A DNA stretch of 14,363 nucleotides from Clostridiales bacterium (GCA_031287655.1 JAITSR010000073.1:1-14363); one strand, 5' to 3'. Positions 1 through 6,364 are shown, numbered from the stretch's first letter. Notes: a model not told the origin generated them from the letters alone. Numbers and translations: made by a program.

Positions 1-146
1 TGGCGATTGGCTTTGACAGGGAGGGTATTGCACAAATGACAAAGTTACCTATCGAGTTTGTAGATATGCTCGCGGACGCCGCGGGCGATGTCACCGCCGA
101 GAGCGCCTACGAAAAGTACATTGAAATGTACAAAGCCGGAGCATAG
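1..146 (+). CDS. C-terminal end of an unrecognised protein (5' truncated by window)
   Basis: An open frame enters from the left edge (first full codon at position 3) and stops at TAG 144-146. The visible 47 residues run from AIGFDREGIAQM to EKYIEMYKAGA. The segment is soluble-looking, with a mixed acidic helix near the end, and has no cysteine pair, membrane stretch or motif that I recognise. It lies only 56 bases upstream of the response-regulator start with no terminator-like hairpin between, so it may be co-transcribed with the two-component genes. No function can be given from this fragment; that the frame is coding is likely but not certain. Confidence 0.5.
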   Translation, partial: AIGFDREGIAQMTKLPIEFVDMLADAAGDVTAESAYEKYIEMYKAGA

Positions 147-202
147 GTCACAGGCAGGCAGACGCCATATTGAACTCATCGTGGATTGCGGAAAGCCAAA
201 CT

Positions 203-880
203 ATGAACAAAATACTCGTCGTTGACGACGACGCCAATATCCGCAGGCTCGTCTGCCGAATCCTGACTGACGCGGGCTTTGAGGTTTGCGAGGCGGGCGA
301 CGGGGGCGACGCTTTGGAAAGATTCTATGACGACAAAATCAGCGCCTGCGTCGTAGACATCATGATGCCGAATATGGACGGTTTTGAGTTTTGCCGCAAT
401 ATCCGCAGCGATTGTCAGGACATCCCCCTGCTGATGCTTACGGCTAAAACCGACATCAGCCAAAAGAAGGCGGGCTTCGGCGCCGGCGCGGACGACTATC
501 TGACAAAGCCCTTTGACGCGGAGGAACTGCTTTTGCGCGTAAAGGCACTGCTGAAGCGCTATAAAATTGTTTCGGCGCAAGCGCTGACGGTAGGAGCGCT
601 GACGATTGACAGCGAGAGCCGCACGGTCACGGCAAACGGCGTTCGCTCCGACATTCCTATGAAAGAGTTTGAGGTGCTGTTCAAATTGGCGGGCGCGCCC
701 GGCAAGACTTTTTCGCGCAATCAGTTGATCGAGGATATATGGGGATACGATTTCGAGGGGACCGAACGCACGGTTGACGTCCATATCAACCGTTTGCGCG
801 AGCGGTTTCCGCCGGAACAGTATGGTTTCCGGCTCACGGCCGTCCGCAGCTTGGGCTACCGGCTGGAGGTGGGACCTTGA
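203..880 (+). CDS. OmpR/PhoB-family response regulator
   Basis: This is a cytoplasmic transcription factor of 225 residues, activated by phosphorylation from the adjacent kinase. The receiver domain (about 1-115) shows the full active site: acidic pair D8/D9, phospho-acceptor D52 in VVDIMMP, T80 in LMLTAK and K102 in YLTKPF. A winged-helix DNA-binding domain (about 128-222) carries the usual GKTFSRNQLIEDIWG and RTVDVHINRLR segments and the terminal LGYRLE. The ATG at 203 is preferred because the protein then begins MNKILVVDDD as in the family and has GGAAAG at 190-195; an in-frame TTG at 170 would add 11 residues without homology. The stop overlaps the kinase start (TTGA), indicating translational coupling. 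Target genes are unknown; the downstream lipoprotein amidohydrolase is a possible but unproven target. Confidence 0.95.
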   Translation: MNKILVVDDDANIRRLVCRILTDAGFEVCEAGDGGDALERFYDDKISACVVDIMMPNMDGFEFCRNIRSDCQDIPLLMLTAKTDISQKKAGFGAGADDYLTKPFDAEELLLRVKALLKRYKIVSAQALTVGALTIDSESRTVTANGVRSDIPMKEFEVLFKLAGAPGKTFSRNQLIEDIWGYDFEGTERTVDVHINRLRERFPPEQYGFRLTAVRSLGYRLEVGP

Positions 881-1896
881 AAAAGGCTCGGCTGCGCAGC
901 CGCCTTCGCGGCGCGATGATGGTTCTCATAGTCGGCATTGCCTTGCTTGCGAGCCGTTTTCTTGCAGTATTGATTTTTCAGGCGACAGGAGCTCCGAATG
1001 ATTTGATTCAATATTTCGTGTCGGTCGCGCTGTTCTTCCTTTTACTTTCGCTGCCTTTTATGCTAAAGCCCAAGGACGACGAGGATTTTGTCACGAGCGT
1101 CTTTGACGCTTTAAAGAACATCTCGCAAGGCAATTTTAATGTTCTGGTTGAGCGGAGCAAACGCGGCCGCTTTGACGACTTGGCCGCGCAGATCAACGAA
1201 ATGGCAAAAGAACTCGGTACAATGGAGCGTCTGCGGCAGGATTTTATTTCAAATATATCACATGAATTTCAGTCGCCGCTCACGTCCATCGGCGGCTATG
1301 CCGCGCTTTTGCGTAAGGACGGAGCGACGCCGCAGCAGATCGAATACGCCGCAATAATCGAGGAAGAAAGCAAGCGGCTCTCAAAACTGGCGGATAATCT
1401 GCTGTTACTCTCCGCGCTTGAAACGGACAGCCCCCCGATGGAAAAGGCCGCCTACCGGCTGGACCGGCAGCTTGAGAACGTCGTACTGCTGCTCGAACCG
1501 CAATGGTCGGCAAAGCGGATAGAGCCGGAAACCGACTTGCGCAGGGTTGAAATTTCGGGCGGCGAAGATTTGCTAAAACAGGTTTGGATTAACCTGTTGG
1601 TCAACGCGATAAAATTCACGCCGGAGAACGGCGAAATAAAAATATCGGTAAAAGCGGACGGCGGCAATATTGAGTGCCGCATAACCGACAGCGGTGTCGG
1701 GATCGCCCCCGCCGACCAAATGCGAATCTTTGAGCGGTTTTATAAGGCGGACAAAGCGCGTGACCGCTCGCTCGGGGGCAATGGCTTGGGTTTATCGCTC
1801 GTCAAAAAAATCGTGGAGCTGCACGGCGGCGGCATAACGGTCGAGAGTACGCCCGGCAAGGGGTCGACATTTATCGTAACATTGCCCTCAAAATAG
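877..1896 (+). CDS. Membrane sensor histidine kinase, short intramembrane-sensing type
   Basis: Partner kinase of the preceding regulator, 339 residues, starting at TTG 877 inside the regulator's stop (4-base overlap). Two hydrophobic segments (about 13-35 and 43-63) are joined by a loop of only around ten residues, so there is no real extracytoplasmic sensor domain; a HAMP-like linker follows (about 64-115). The H box FISNISHEFQSPLTS places the phospho-accepting histidine at H129. The ATPase domain has the N box with N243 (NLLVNAIKF), G1 DSGVGI (271-276), F box FERFYK (285-290) and G2 GNGLGLS (302-308). All catalytic elements are intact. Kinases of this shape often sense through a membrane partner such as a transporter; none is visible here, though the truncated gene at the left edge could be related. 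A TTG start is unusual but forced by the overlap. Confidence 0.94.
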   Translation: MKKARLRSRLRGAMMVLIVGIALLASRFLAVLIFQATGAPNDLIQYFVSVALFFLLLSLPFMLKPKDDEDFVTSVFDALKNISQGNFNVLVERSKRGRFDDLAAQINEMAKELGTMERLRQDFISNISHEFQSPLTSIGGYAALLRKDGATPQQIEYAAIIEEESKRLSKLADNLLLLSALETDSPPMEKAAYRLDRQLENVVLLLEPQWSAKRIEPETDLRRVEISGGEDLLKQVWINLLVNAIKFTPENGEIKISVKADGGNIECRITDSGVGIAPADQMRIFERFYKADKARDRSLGGNGLGLSLVKKIVELHGGGITVESTPGKGSTFIVTLPSK

Positions 1897-1927
1897 ATTT
1901 TCGGCTTGCGCCGCGCTTATCCGCAAT

Positions 1928-1958
1928 TTATCGTCCGTTTATAAATCCCCTCTATAAT
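1928..1958 (+). promoter_or_regulatory. Candidate promoter for the amidohydrolase gene
   Basis: A consensus -10 (TATAAT, 1953-1958) lies in the 146-base gap after the kinase gene. The -35 is poor: TTATCG at 1928-1933 with a 19-base spacer is the best match. A start near 1965 would give an 80-nt leader to the ATG at 2043. It implies that the amidohydrolase can be transcribed apart from the two-component genes, perhaps with help from an activator such as the neighbouring regulator (inference). No convincing terminator follows the kinase gene. Confidence 0.35.
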
Positions 1959-2042
1959 GTGCCTGTTACCTTACACGAGAGGCTGGTTTCTTGTGGGGTA
2001 CGTCGTTCAAACAAAAGAGCTGATGATAAAGGGGAGGATTGC

Positions 2043-3383
2043 ATGAAACGCAAAATCACAACATCAAAAGGGTTTATGAGAATTGTGCCGCTCTTGGCTG
2101 CGGGAGCGCTGACAATCGGTCTGGCGGGCGGCTGCTCGAACACGGCGGTGAATACCGAACCGGACTTTGCCGCCATTACGAACGCGCAAATCTTCGACGG
2201 TGAAAAAACCATTGAAGCGACGACCGTGGTAATCAGAGACGGAAGCATCCAATCGGTCGGCGGCGAAATCCCGGAGGGCGCGGCAGTCATAGACGCGGCG
2301 GGCAAAACGCTCTTGCCCGGCCTGATTGATTCCCACACACATACCGATATGAACGGTCTTCGCGACGCGCTAAAATTCGGCGTCACCACGGAGCTTGAAA
2401 TGAACGGCAGCTGGTCGAAAAGCGACCGCAAAAAAATAACCGAAAGCAGCGACGTCGCCGATTTGCGTTCCTCCGGTATGGGCATCACGTCCAAAGGCGG
2501 CCATCCAAGCGAGTATCAGAGCTCCAGCGAAAATCTGCTGATACGCTACTTCTTCAAATTCCCGTCCGCGTCAACTCCGGAAGAAGCGACGAAGCTGGTC
2601 AGCAAACGCGTAAATGAAGGCGCAGACTACATAAAAATTCTGGTTGAAAACGGCGACAACATCGGTTATCCCGGGCTGCCCGTGCTGGACGACGACACGC
2701 TCCAAGCCGCGATTGACGAAGCGCGCCGCCTTGACAAGCTGACGATTGCCCACACGACCACCGCCGCGGAAACCGAGCGCGTCGTGGCGGCGGGCATCAA
2801 CGGTTTGGGACATCTGTTCTTTGACGACCAACCGTCCGATGAGCTTGTCGCGGACATCGTTTCATCTGACGTGTTTATTATCCCAACACTTGTGACGCTT
2901 TCCACGGCCTTTGGCAACGACGCGGCTTGGCTTGCGGAAGATGCGCGGGTAAGTCCAAAGCTCAGTAAAGAGTGGCTCGAATCCCTGTCCGCCAGCGCGA
3001 ATGTCTATCCCGAGGGGAAAATGGAGAGCGCTTACGCCACCGTTATGACATTGCGCGACGCGGGCGTTGATATTTTGGCGGGCAGCGACGTGTCGGAGCC
3101 TGTTCCCGGCCTTGGGGGACTCGCGCACGGTGCCAGCCTGCACCACGAGCTCATGCTGCTGGTTGAGGCGGGATTGACGCCCGCCGATGCGCTGCGCGCG
3201 GCGACCTCCGTTCCGGCGCGGCGCTTTAGCCTTGACGACCGCGGCAGGATTCTCCCCGGCGCGCGCGCGGACCTCCTGTTGATAGACGGCGACCCGCTGA
3301 CCGACATTTCTGATACGCTGAACATCGATACGATATGGCGCGGAGGCGTCAAACTTGCAGATATGCGGCAGCCGGGGCGCTGA
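2043..3383 (+). CDS. Amidohydrolase-superfamily metalloenzyme, probable lipoprotein
   Basis: A 446-residue amidohydrolase of the imidazolonepropionase-like/prolidase-like group. Metal and catalytic ligands can be read in order: HxH at H98/H100 (DSHTHTD), K198 in DYIKIL (the usual carbamylated or bridging lysine position), H237 (TIAHTTT), H257 (GLGHLF) and D349 (LAGSDV). The C-terminal repeat of the composite beta domain (GRILPGARADLLLIDGDPL) is present, so the protein is full length. The N terminus has a basic patch, a hydrophobic core and AGGC ending at C31, consistent with lipid anchoring outside the membrane; alanine rather than leucine at -3 makes the lipobox imperfect. The ATG at 2043 is favoured over an upstream GTG at 1959 because AAAGGGGAGG (2028-2037) sits 5 bases before it and the signal peptide then begins correctly. 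The substrate cannot be deduced: dipeptides, imides or other cyclic amides are possible. Confidence 0.9.
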   Translation: MKRKITTSKGFMRIVPLLAAGALTIGLAGGCSNTAVNTEPDFAAITNAQIFDGEKTIEATTVVIRDGSIQSVGGEIPEGAAVIDAAGKTLLPGLIDSHTHTDMNGLRDALKFGVTTELEMNGSWSKSDRKKITESSDVADLRSSGMGITSKGGHPSEYQSSSENLLIRYFFKFPSASTPEEATKLVSKRVNEGADYIKILVENGDNIGYPGLPVLDDDTLQAAIDEARRLDKLTIAHTTTAAETERVVAAGINGLGHLFFDDQPSDELVADIVSSDVFIIPTLVTLSTAFGNDAAWLAEDARVSPKLSKEWLESLSASANVYPEGKMESAYATVMTLRDAGVDILAGSDVSEPVPGLGGLAHGASLHHELMLLVEAGLTPADALRAATSVPARRFSLDDRGRILPGARADLLLIDGDPLTDISDTLNIDTIWRGGVKLADMRQPGR

Positions 3384-3451
3384 ACCTCTGTCGCCGTCAG
3401 AGCTCCAAGAAACATAAGGCTTTCAGGGCGGACAAAAAAATAATACACCCC

Positions 3452-3481
3452 TTGAACTTACACGCGGTCATATGGTATAAT
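3452..3481 (+). promoter_or_regulatory. Strong promoter of the small membrane-peptide gene
   Basis: TTGAAC (3452-3457), an 18-base spacer, and TATAAT (3476-3481) preceded by TGG, i.e. an extended -10. Transcription would start near 3487-3488 and give a roughly 190-nt mRNA ending at the stem-loop at 3637-3672. It is one of the best promoter matches in the window. Confidence 0.75.
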
Positions 3482-3510
3482 TTGGTAGGATTGCCGTTTG
3501 GCGGACTGTT

Positions 3511-3534
3511 TCACTTCCTTGCGAAAGGAGGTGA
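3511..3534 (+). promoter_or_regulatory. Hairpin sequestering the Shine-Dalgarno of the small peptide
   Basis: TCACTTCCTT (3511-3520), the tetraloop GCGA (3521-3524, a GNRA loop) and AAGGAGGTGA (3525-3534) form a 10-bp stem with one G-U pair. The right arm is the whole ribosome-binding site of the peptide that starts at 3539, so the SD would be fully buried in the mRNA. Burying the toxin SD is a known control device in type I toxin mRNAs. The pairing is seen directly; the regulatory role is inference. Confidence 0.6.
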
Positions 3535-3538
3535 CGCG

Positions 3539-3634
3539 ATGATATTAACAGCACTGGAAATTCTGGTGCGTGTACTTGCAATTGCACAGTTAATCATTGA
3601 GATTCACCGCTTGTCGAAAGATAAGCGTGAATAA
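3539..3634 (+). CDS. 31-residue hydrophobic membrane peptide, candidate type I toxin
   Basis: ATG at 3539 follows a near-perfect AAAGGAGGTGA (3524-3534) by 4 bases and opens a 31-residue frame ending TAA 3632-3634. The peptide begins MILTALEILVRVLAIAQL, has one hydrophobic helix (about 2-22) and a charged tail HRLSKDKRE. This plan (short start, single membrane helix, Lys/Arg-rich end) is that of small Firmicute toxins of the TxpA/BsrG and putative holin-like groups, although the common YE(S/A)L start of those families is only loosely matched by TALEIL. It has its own promoter, an SD-masking hairpin, a terminator and an opposing promoter. Expected action would be on the cell's own membrane; alternatively it is a small regulatory membrane protein. 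That the gene is real is well supported; toxicity is inference. Confidence 0.7.
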   Translation: MILTALEILVRVLAIAQLIIEIHRLSKDKRE

Positions 3635-3727
3635 AGCAGAAACCGCCAAGTCTTGATGATTGGCGGTTTCTGTTTCTTGGATTCACATAGGGAACAGCCG
3701 CCCATCCCAAAGCGGCAGTCCTTTAAT
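3625..3727 (-). ncRNA. Candidate antisense RNA (antitoxin) to the small-peptide mRNA
   Basis: From the minus-strand promoter at 3762-3734 a transcript would begin at about 3727 (an A on the minus strand), form a small 5' stem from GCCGC/GCGGC around 3712-3716 and 3697-3701, run through the terminator stem, and stop just past 3637. That is roughly 100 nt, of which about 50 nt are complementary to the 3' end of the peptide mRNA. Overlap at 3' ends is how RatA and SR4 oppose TxpA and BsrG in Bacillus. The ends given are estimates from promoter and stem positions, and transcription is not proven. Confidence 0.45.
3637..3677 (+). terminator. Intrinsic terminator, possibly bidirectional
   Basis: CAGAAACCGCCAA (3637-3649) and TTGGCGGTTTCTG (3660-3672) are a perfect 13-bp inverted repeat with a 10-base loop, starting 3 bases after the peptide stop. 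Downstream on the plus strand is TTTCTT (3673-3678), a moderate U tract. On the minus strand the same stem is followed by CTTTATT, so it could also stop the opposing transcript. It ends the small-peptide mRNA. Confidence 0.75.
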
Positions 3728-3733
3728 ATGCCC

Positions 3734-3762
3734 ATTCTACATCTGCGTCACGAACAAGTCAA
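3734..3762 (-). promoter_or_regulatory. Minus-strand promoter facing the small-peptide gene
   Basis: Read on the minus strand: TTGACT (complement of 3757-3762), a 17-base spacer, then TAGAAT (complement of 3734-3739). That is 5/6 and 5/6 matches at the optimal spacing. There is no reading frame immediately downstream on this strand, so it most likely drives a noncoding RNA antisense to the peptide gene. Confidence 0.6.
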
Positions 3763-3815
3763 GCGTCATTATTTTTTCGCATGATTTCTAAGTAACCGGC
3801 AGCGAATACTCGCGG

Positions 3816-3844
3816 TTCACAAACCCGAAGATGTATGTTACTAT
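3816..3844 (+). promoter_or_regulatory. Candidate promoter of the PHP gene
   Basis: TTCACA (3816-3821), a 17-base spacer and TACTAT (3839-3844). Start near 3851 would give a leader of about 115 nt that includes the three 23-bp repeats before the ATG at 3967. The -35 is 5/6 and the -10 is 4/6 of consensus. Confidence 0.45.
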
Positions 3845-3881
3845 GAATATCGGCCGGAAACCAAATTCATGGAGGCTATCC

Positions 3882-3950
3882 GATGTTCGGAATCAGCATA
3901 AGTAGATGTTCAGAATCAGCATAAGTAGATGTTCGGAATAAGCATAAATA
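3882..3950 (+). repeat. Three tandem 23-bp repeats in the PHP leader
   Basis: Units at 3882-3904, 3905-3927 and 3928-3950 all begin GATGTTC(G/A)GAAT and end GCATAA(G/A)TA; units 1 and 2 differ at one position and unit 3 at two from unit 1. They end 16 bases before the PHP start codon. The unit is not palindromic, so it is not an obvious dimeric operator. Each unit contains an ATG opening the same short peptide start in a different frame. Confidence 0.9.
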
Positions 3951-3970
3951 TTGGAAGGGAAACGCAATGA
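3883..3970 (+). other. Staggered upstream mini-ORFs, last one overlapping the PHP start
   Basis: Each 23-bp repeat supplies an ATG followed by codons for M-F-(G/R)-I-S-I: 3883-3924 (MFGISISRCSESA), 3906-3941 (MFRISISRCSE) and 3929-3970 (MFGISINIGRETQ). The first has GGAGG at 3871-3875, 7 bases before its ATG; the others lack an evident SD. The third ends in a TGA that overlaps the PHP ATG (ATGA, 3967-3970), the usual arrangement for coupling. Another frame from ATG 3869 ends at 3901. These may be translated leader peptides or may be accidental products of the repeats. Confidence 0.35.
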
Positions 3971-4659
3971 ACGAAGCAAACAGCTCCGGCGTTTTAACGG
4001 AAACGCACTTGCATACGGCGGAGGGCAGCAGCTGCGCGAGGGTCCCCGCTAAGGAAATCGCGGCGCTGTACAAAAACGCGGGCTACGGCGGAATCGTCGT
4101 GACGGACCATTGGGGAAAGTCCAAGCTGGAACGATACCGCGGCGACGCAAAGGAAAAGAACGCCCGATGGCTGGAAGGCTACCGCACTGTTCATGAAACC
4201 GGGTCCCAAATGGGGCTGCGCGTTTTTTTCGGGCTGGAACTGGCGTTGGACGCGGGTCCCGAAGATTTTCTCGTCTATGGGCTGAAGGAGACGTTTGTCG
4301 ATGAACATACGGATCTGTACCATTACCCCATCGCCGAGGTCTATGCCGCGATCGATGCCGCGGGCGGGCTGATTTTTCAGGCGCATCCTTACCGAATCGG
4401 CCAGAGGCCCCAGCCGCCCGAGTGCTTGCACGGCATGGAGATTTTCAACGGCAACCCCCGCCATCAGAGCCATAACGACGACGCGGCGGCATACGCGGCA
4501 AAACATGGACTGCTGACGTCGGCGGGGAGCGATTTTCACGAATACGAGGACTTGGCCCGCGGCGGCATTTTTCTGCCGGAGAGCGTAACGTCGGAGGCGC
4601 GGCTGGCGGAGTACTTAAAGAGCGGTCGGGCCGCCGTCTATGTCGCGGACCGGGGCTGA
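3967..4659 (+). CDS. PHP-domain metal-dependent phosphoesterase
   Basis: A 230-residue stand-alone PHP protein (polymerase and histidinol phosphatase fold), probably a cytosolic phosphoesterase using two or three metals. Ligand motifs in order: HLHT (H14/H16), TDHW (D47/H48), GLEL (E91), FQAHPYR (H140), FNGNPRHQSHN (around 160-170) and GSDFHE (D189/H191). All expected metal ligands are present and the size is that of small PHP hydrolases such as the YciV/TrpH-like and Rv0755-type group, without a polymerase or histidinol-phosphatase extension. The ATG has GGAAGGG at 3953-3959. Substrates could be phosphorylated small molecules or short nucleic acids; the sequence does not decide. It converges with the next gene. 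Confidence 0.9.
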   Translation: MNEANSSGVLTETHLHTAEGSSCARVPAKEIAALYKNAGYGGIVVTDHWGKSKLERYRGDAKEKNARWLEGYRTVHETGSQMGLRVFFGLELALDAGPEDFLVYGLKETFVDEHTDLYHYPIAEVYAAIDAAGGLIFQAHPYRIGQRPQPPECLHGMEIFNGNPRHQSHNDDAAAYAAKHGLLTSAGSDFHEYEDLARGGIFLPESVTSEARLAEYLKSGRAAVYVADRG

Positions 4660-4664
4660 AAGCT

Positions 4665-4714
4665 CCATGCCGTTTCGTGTTCCCGCCAAAATTTAACGCG
4701 GCTCCGAAACATGG
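4665..4714. other. Inverted repeat in the convergent junction
   Basis: CCAT (4665-4668) plus GTTTCG (4672-4677) can pair with CGAAAC (4705-4710) plus ATGG (4711-4714), leaving a three-base bulge and a 27-base loop. It spans the stop of the minus-strand gene in the 33-base gap between two converging genes. It lacks a clear U tract on either strand, so a terminator role is only possible. No better terminator is visible here. Confidence 0.2.
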
Positions 4715-5268
4715 GCAAAACGCTTCACCTTCGCGCCGTCGGCATCCACGAACTCCTCCCACATGGAGAGCGGGCGCACCCATGTTTTTCTTTCGCCGTA
4801 CAGCGGTTTGTAAATCACCATGCACTCCCGCGTCTCGCTGTGGATCGCAAAACCCGTGACCTCGTACAGCTTTCCCTTGAAGTGGCGGTATTTCCCCAAG
4901 GGGATCGGGTCGTCGGACCCGGCGGGTTCCGGCCCGGGCGCGTCCGCGACGACCTTCACATATCCGCCGCCGCGCCCGCCTTTGAGGTCGCCGTGCGTCC
5001 AGTGGACGATGCCGCCGTGCCGGTTCCAGATATACTCCCCGGAGAACGCGACCTTGTCCCCGACCGCAAGCGGGTCGAGCCTTGGAAAAATATCAATGTT
5101 GTTGAGGATCATGACGGTTTTGTGCGGAGCCAGACGGACGATAAACCGCTGATGCTTATGACCGGCCAGATCGTCGTTGAGGATGGATGTCACAACACCC
5201 TCCCCGCGAATGTGAATATAGCTGATCTGTTTTGCAAAAAGGTCCTCAAACCGCACAACCGTGTCCAT
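4693..5268 (-). CDS. DUF3465-DUF1653 fusion protein
   Basis: 191 residues. Residues about 20-105 match the DUF3465 pattern: GHKHQRFIV (36-44), LNNIDIFPRL (55-64), VGDKVAFSGEYIWN and GGIVHWTHGD (85-94), an OB-like small domain of unknown function. A Pro/Gly-rich linker (about 107-124) leads to a complete DUF1653 domain (about 126-185): KYRHFKGKLYEV, AIHSETRE, VIYKPLYGER and WVRPLSMW. No signal peptide is present, so it is probably cytosolic. The start has AAAAGGAGTG upstream. It lies 66 bases downstream of the MoxR gene on the same strand and is likely in its operon. Both domains are commonly separate proteins; the joined form is noteworthy. Function is unknown. Confidence 0.85.
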   Translation of the reverse strand: MDTVVRFEDLFAKQISYIHIRGEGVVTSILNDDLAGHKHQRFIVRLAPHKTVMILNNIDIFPRLDPLAVGDKVAFSGEYIWNRHGGIVHWTHGDLKGGRGGGYVKVVADAPGPEPAGSDDPIPLGKYRHFKGKLYEVTGFAIHSETRECMVIYKPLYGERKTWVRPLSMWEEFVDADGAKVKRFAHVSEPR

Positions 5269-5334
5269 ACAAACACTCCTTTTGCTTGCGGAGCCAGTCT
5301 CCTGAGGGTTTCTCGCGGGCCAGCCTCCGACCGG

Positions 5335-6312
5335 TTACACGCGGGGCCAGTCCTCAACCGGGGCCGCGACCCGACCCGTGATCTCCGACAGGACCCGCGC
5401 GGCCTGCGCGGCTTGCCGCCCGCCCCGGAACAGCAGGCGGTGCGTGAATACATGCGGCGTGAGCGCCTTGACGTCGTCGGGCGTCGCGAACGCGCGGCCC
5501 TCGAGCGCAACGTATGCCTGAACCAAACGCGCGAGCGCGATACAACCGCGCGTGCTGACGCCGAGCGCGACGGCTTCGTGGGCGCGGGTCGCTTCGGCGA
5601 GCCGGACGATGTACCGAAAGACCTCGTCGTGGACGAAAACACGGCTCGTCGCGTCAATCGCGGCGAGCAGGTCCTGTGTGCCGCAGACGGGCTCAAGCGC
5701 GGTGAGGGGCGCGGCGGCCGCGCCGCCTCGGTCGCCGATGAAGCGGCGCAGGACTTGGACGCTCTCGTCCTCGTCGGGGTAGCCGAGCTTGATTTGGATC
5801 AAAAAGCGGTCGAGCTGCGCCTCGGGAAGCGGAAACGTCCCCTGCGTCTCAACGGGATTCTGCGTCGCGATTACGAAATAGGGGTCCGGCAGCGCGTATG
5901 TCTTGCCGTCGACGCTCACCTGCCGTTCCTCCATGCTTTCGAGCAGGCCGGACTGCGTGCGCGGCGTCGCGCGGTTGATCTCGTCCGCGAGCAGGATATT
6001 TGTAAAAAGGCCGCCCTGCCGAAAGCTGAACTCCCCGGTTTTCGGGCTGTAAAAGTTGATGCCGGTGAGTTCGGAAGGGAGCAGGTCCGGCGTGAACTGC
6101 ACGCGCCCGAAGCCGATGTCGACCGACCGCGCGAGCGCCTTCGCGAGCATCGTCTTGCCCGTCCCCGGCACGTCCTCAAGCAGCACATGCCCCCCGGCTA
6201 GCAGCGCCGCGAGCACGAGGCGTATCTCCCGCCGCTTGCCGATCAGCACGCGTTCCACATTCTCGCACAGCCGCTCCGCAAGCGGCGCAATTTCTTGAAT
6301 CGTCATCGTCAT
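5335..6312 (-). CDS. MoxR-family AAA+ ATPase
   Basis: A 325-residue MoxR-type ATPase, a family that acts as a chaperone or activator for vWA-domain partner proteins. The sequence has Walker A EDVPGTGKT (46-54), Walker B LLADEIN (107-113, D110/E111), sensor 1 ATQNPVE (N152), the arginine-finger region LDRF (R169) and the sensor-2 GVSTRG segment, followed by the C-terminal helical lid. Length is normal for the family. The ATG at 6312 has GGAGAG 9 bases upstream; a second ATG at 6306 is possible. MoxR genes usually sit next to a DUF58/vWA gene and often a transglutaminase; neither is adjacent here, where a short-chain dehydrogenase precedes and a DUF3465-DUF1653 gene follows. The function of this orphan is therefore unclear. 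Confidence 0.94.
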   Translation of the reverse strand: MTMTIQEIAPLAERLCENVERVLIGKRREIRLVLAALLAGGHVLLEDVPGTGKTMLAKALARSVDIGFGRVQFTPDLLPSELTGINFYSPKTGEFSFRQGGLFTNILLADEINRATPRTQSGLLESMEERQVSVDGKTYALPDPYFVIATQNPVETQGTFPLPEAQLDRFLIQIKLGYPDEDESVQVLRRFIGDRGGAAAAPLTALEPVCGTQDLLAAIDATSRVFVHDEVFRYIVRLAEATRAHEAVALGVSTRGCIALARLVQAYVALEGRAFATPDDVKALTPHVFTHRLLFRGGRQAAQAARVLSEITGRVAAPVEDWPRV

Positions 6313-6364
6313 CGCAATTTGCTCTCCATTTTCTCTGTCCGCCGCGCCGGGTCAGGATTGCCGC

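Noticed and set aside
170..202. Upstream TTG start for the response regulator
   Set aside because: It adds 11 residues with no family match; the ATG at 203 gives the standard receiver N terminus.
3384..3410. CTCTG/CAGAG stem after the amidohydrolase as a terminator
   Set aside because: The stem has only 5 bp and no U tract follows.
3882..3950. CRISPR-like reading of the 23-bp repeats
   Set aside because: The units are directly abutting with no spacers and no cas genes are present.
4711..6201. A 496-residue plus-strand open frame
   Set aside because: It lies opposite the MoxR and DUF3465-DUF1653 genes, which have clear motifs; the plus-strand product is Arg/Val-rich without any domain, a typical GC-rich shadow.
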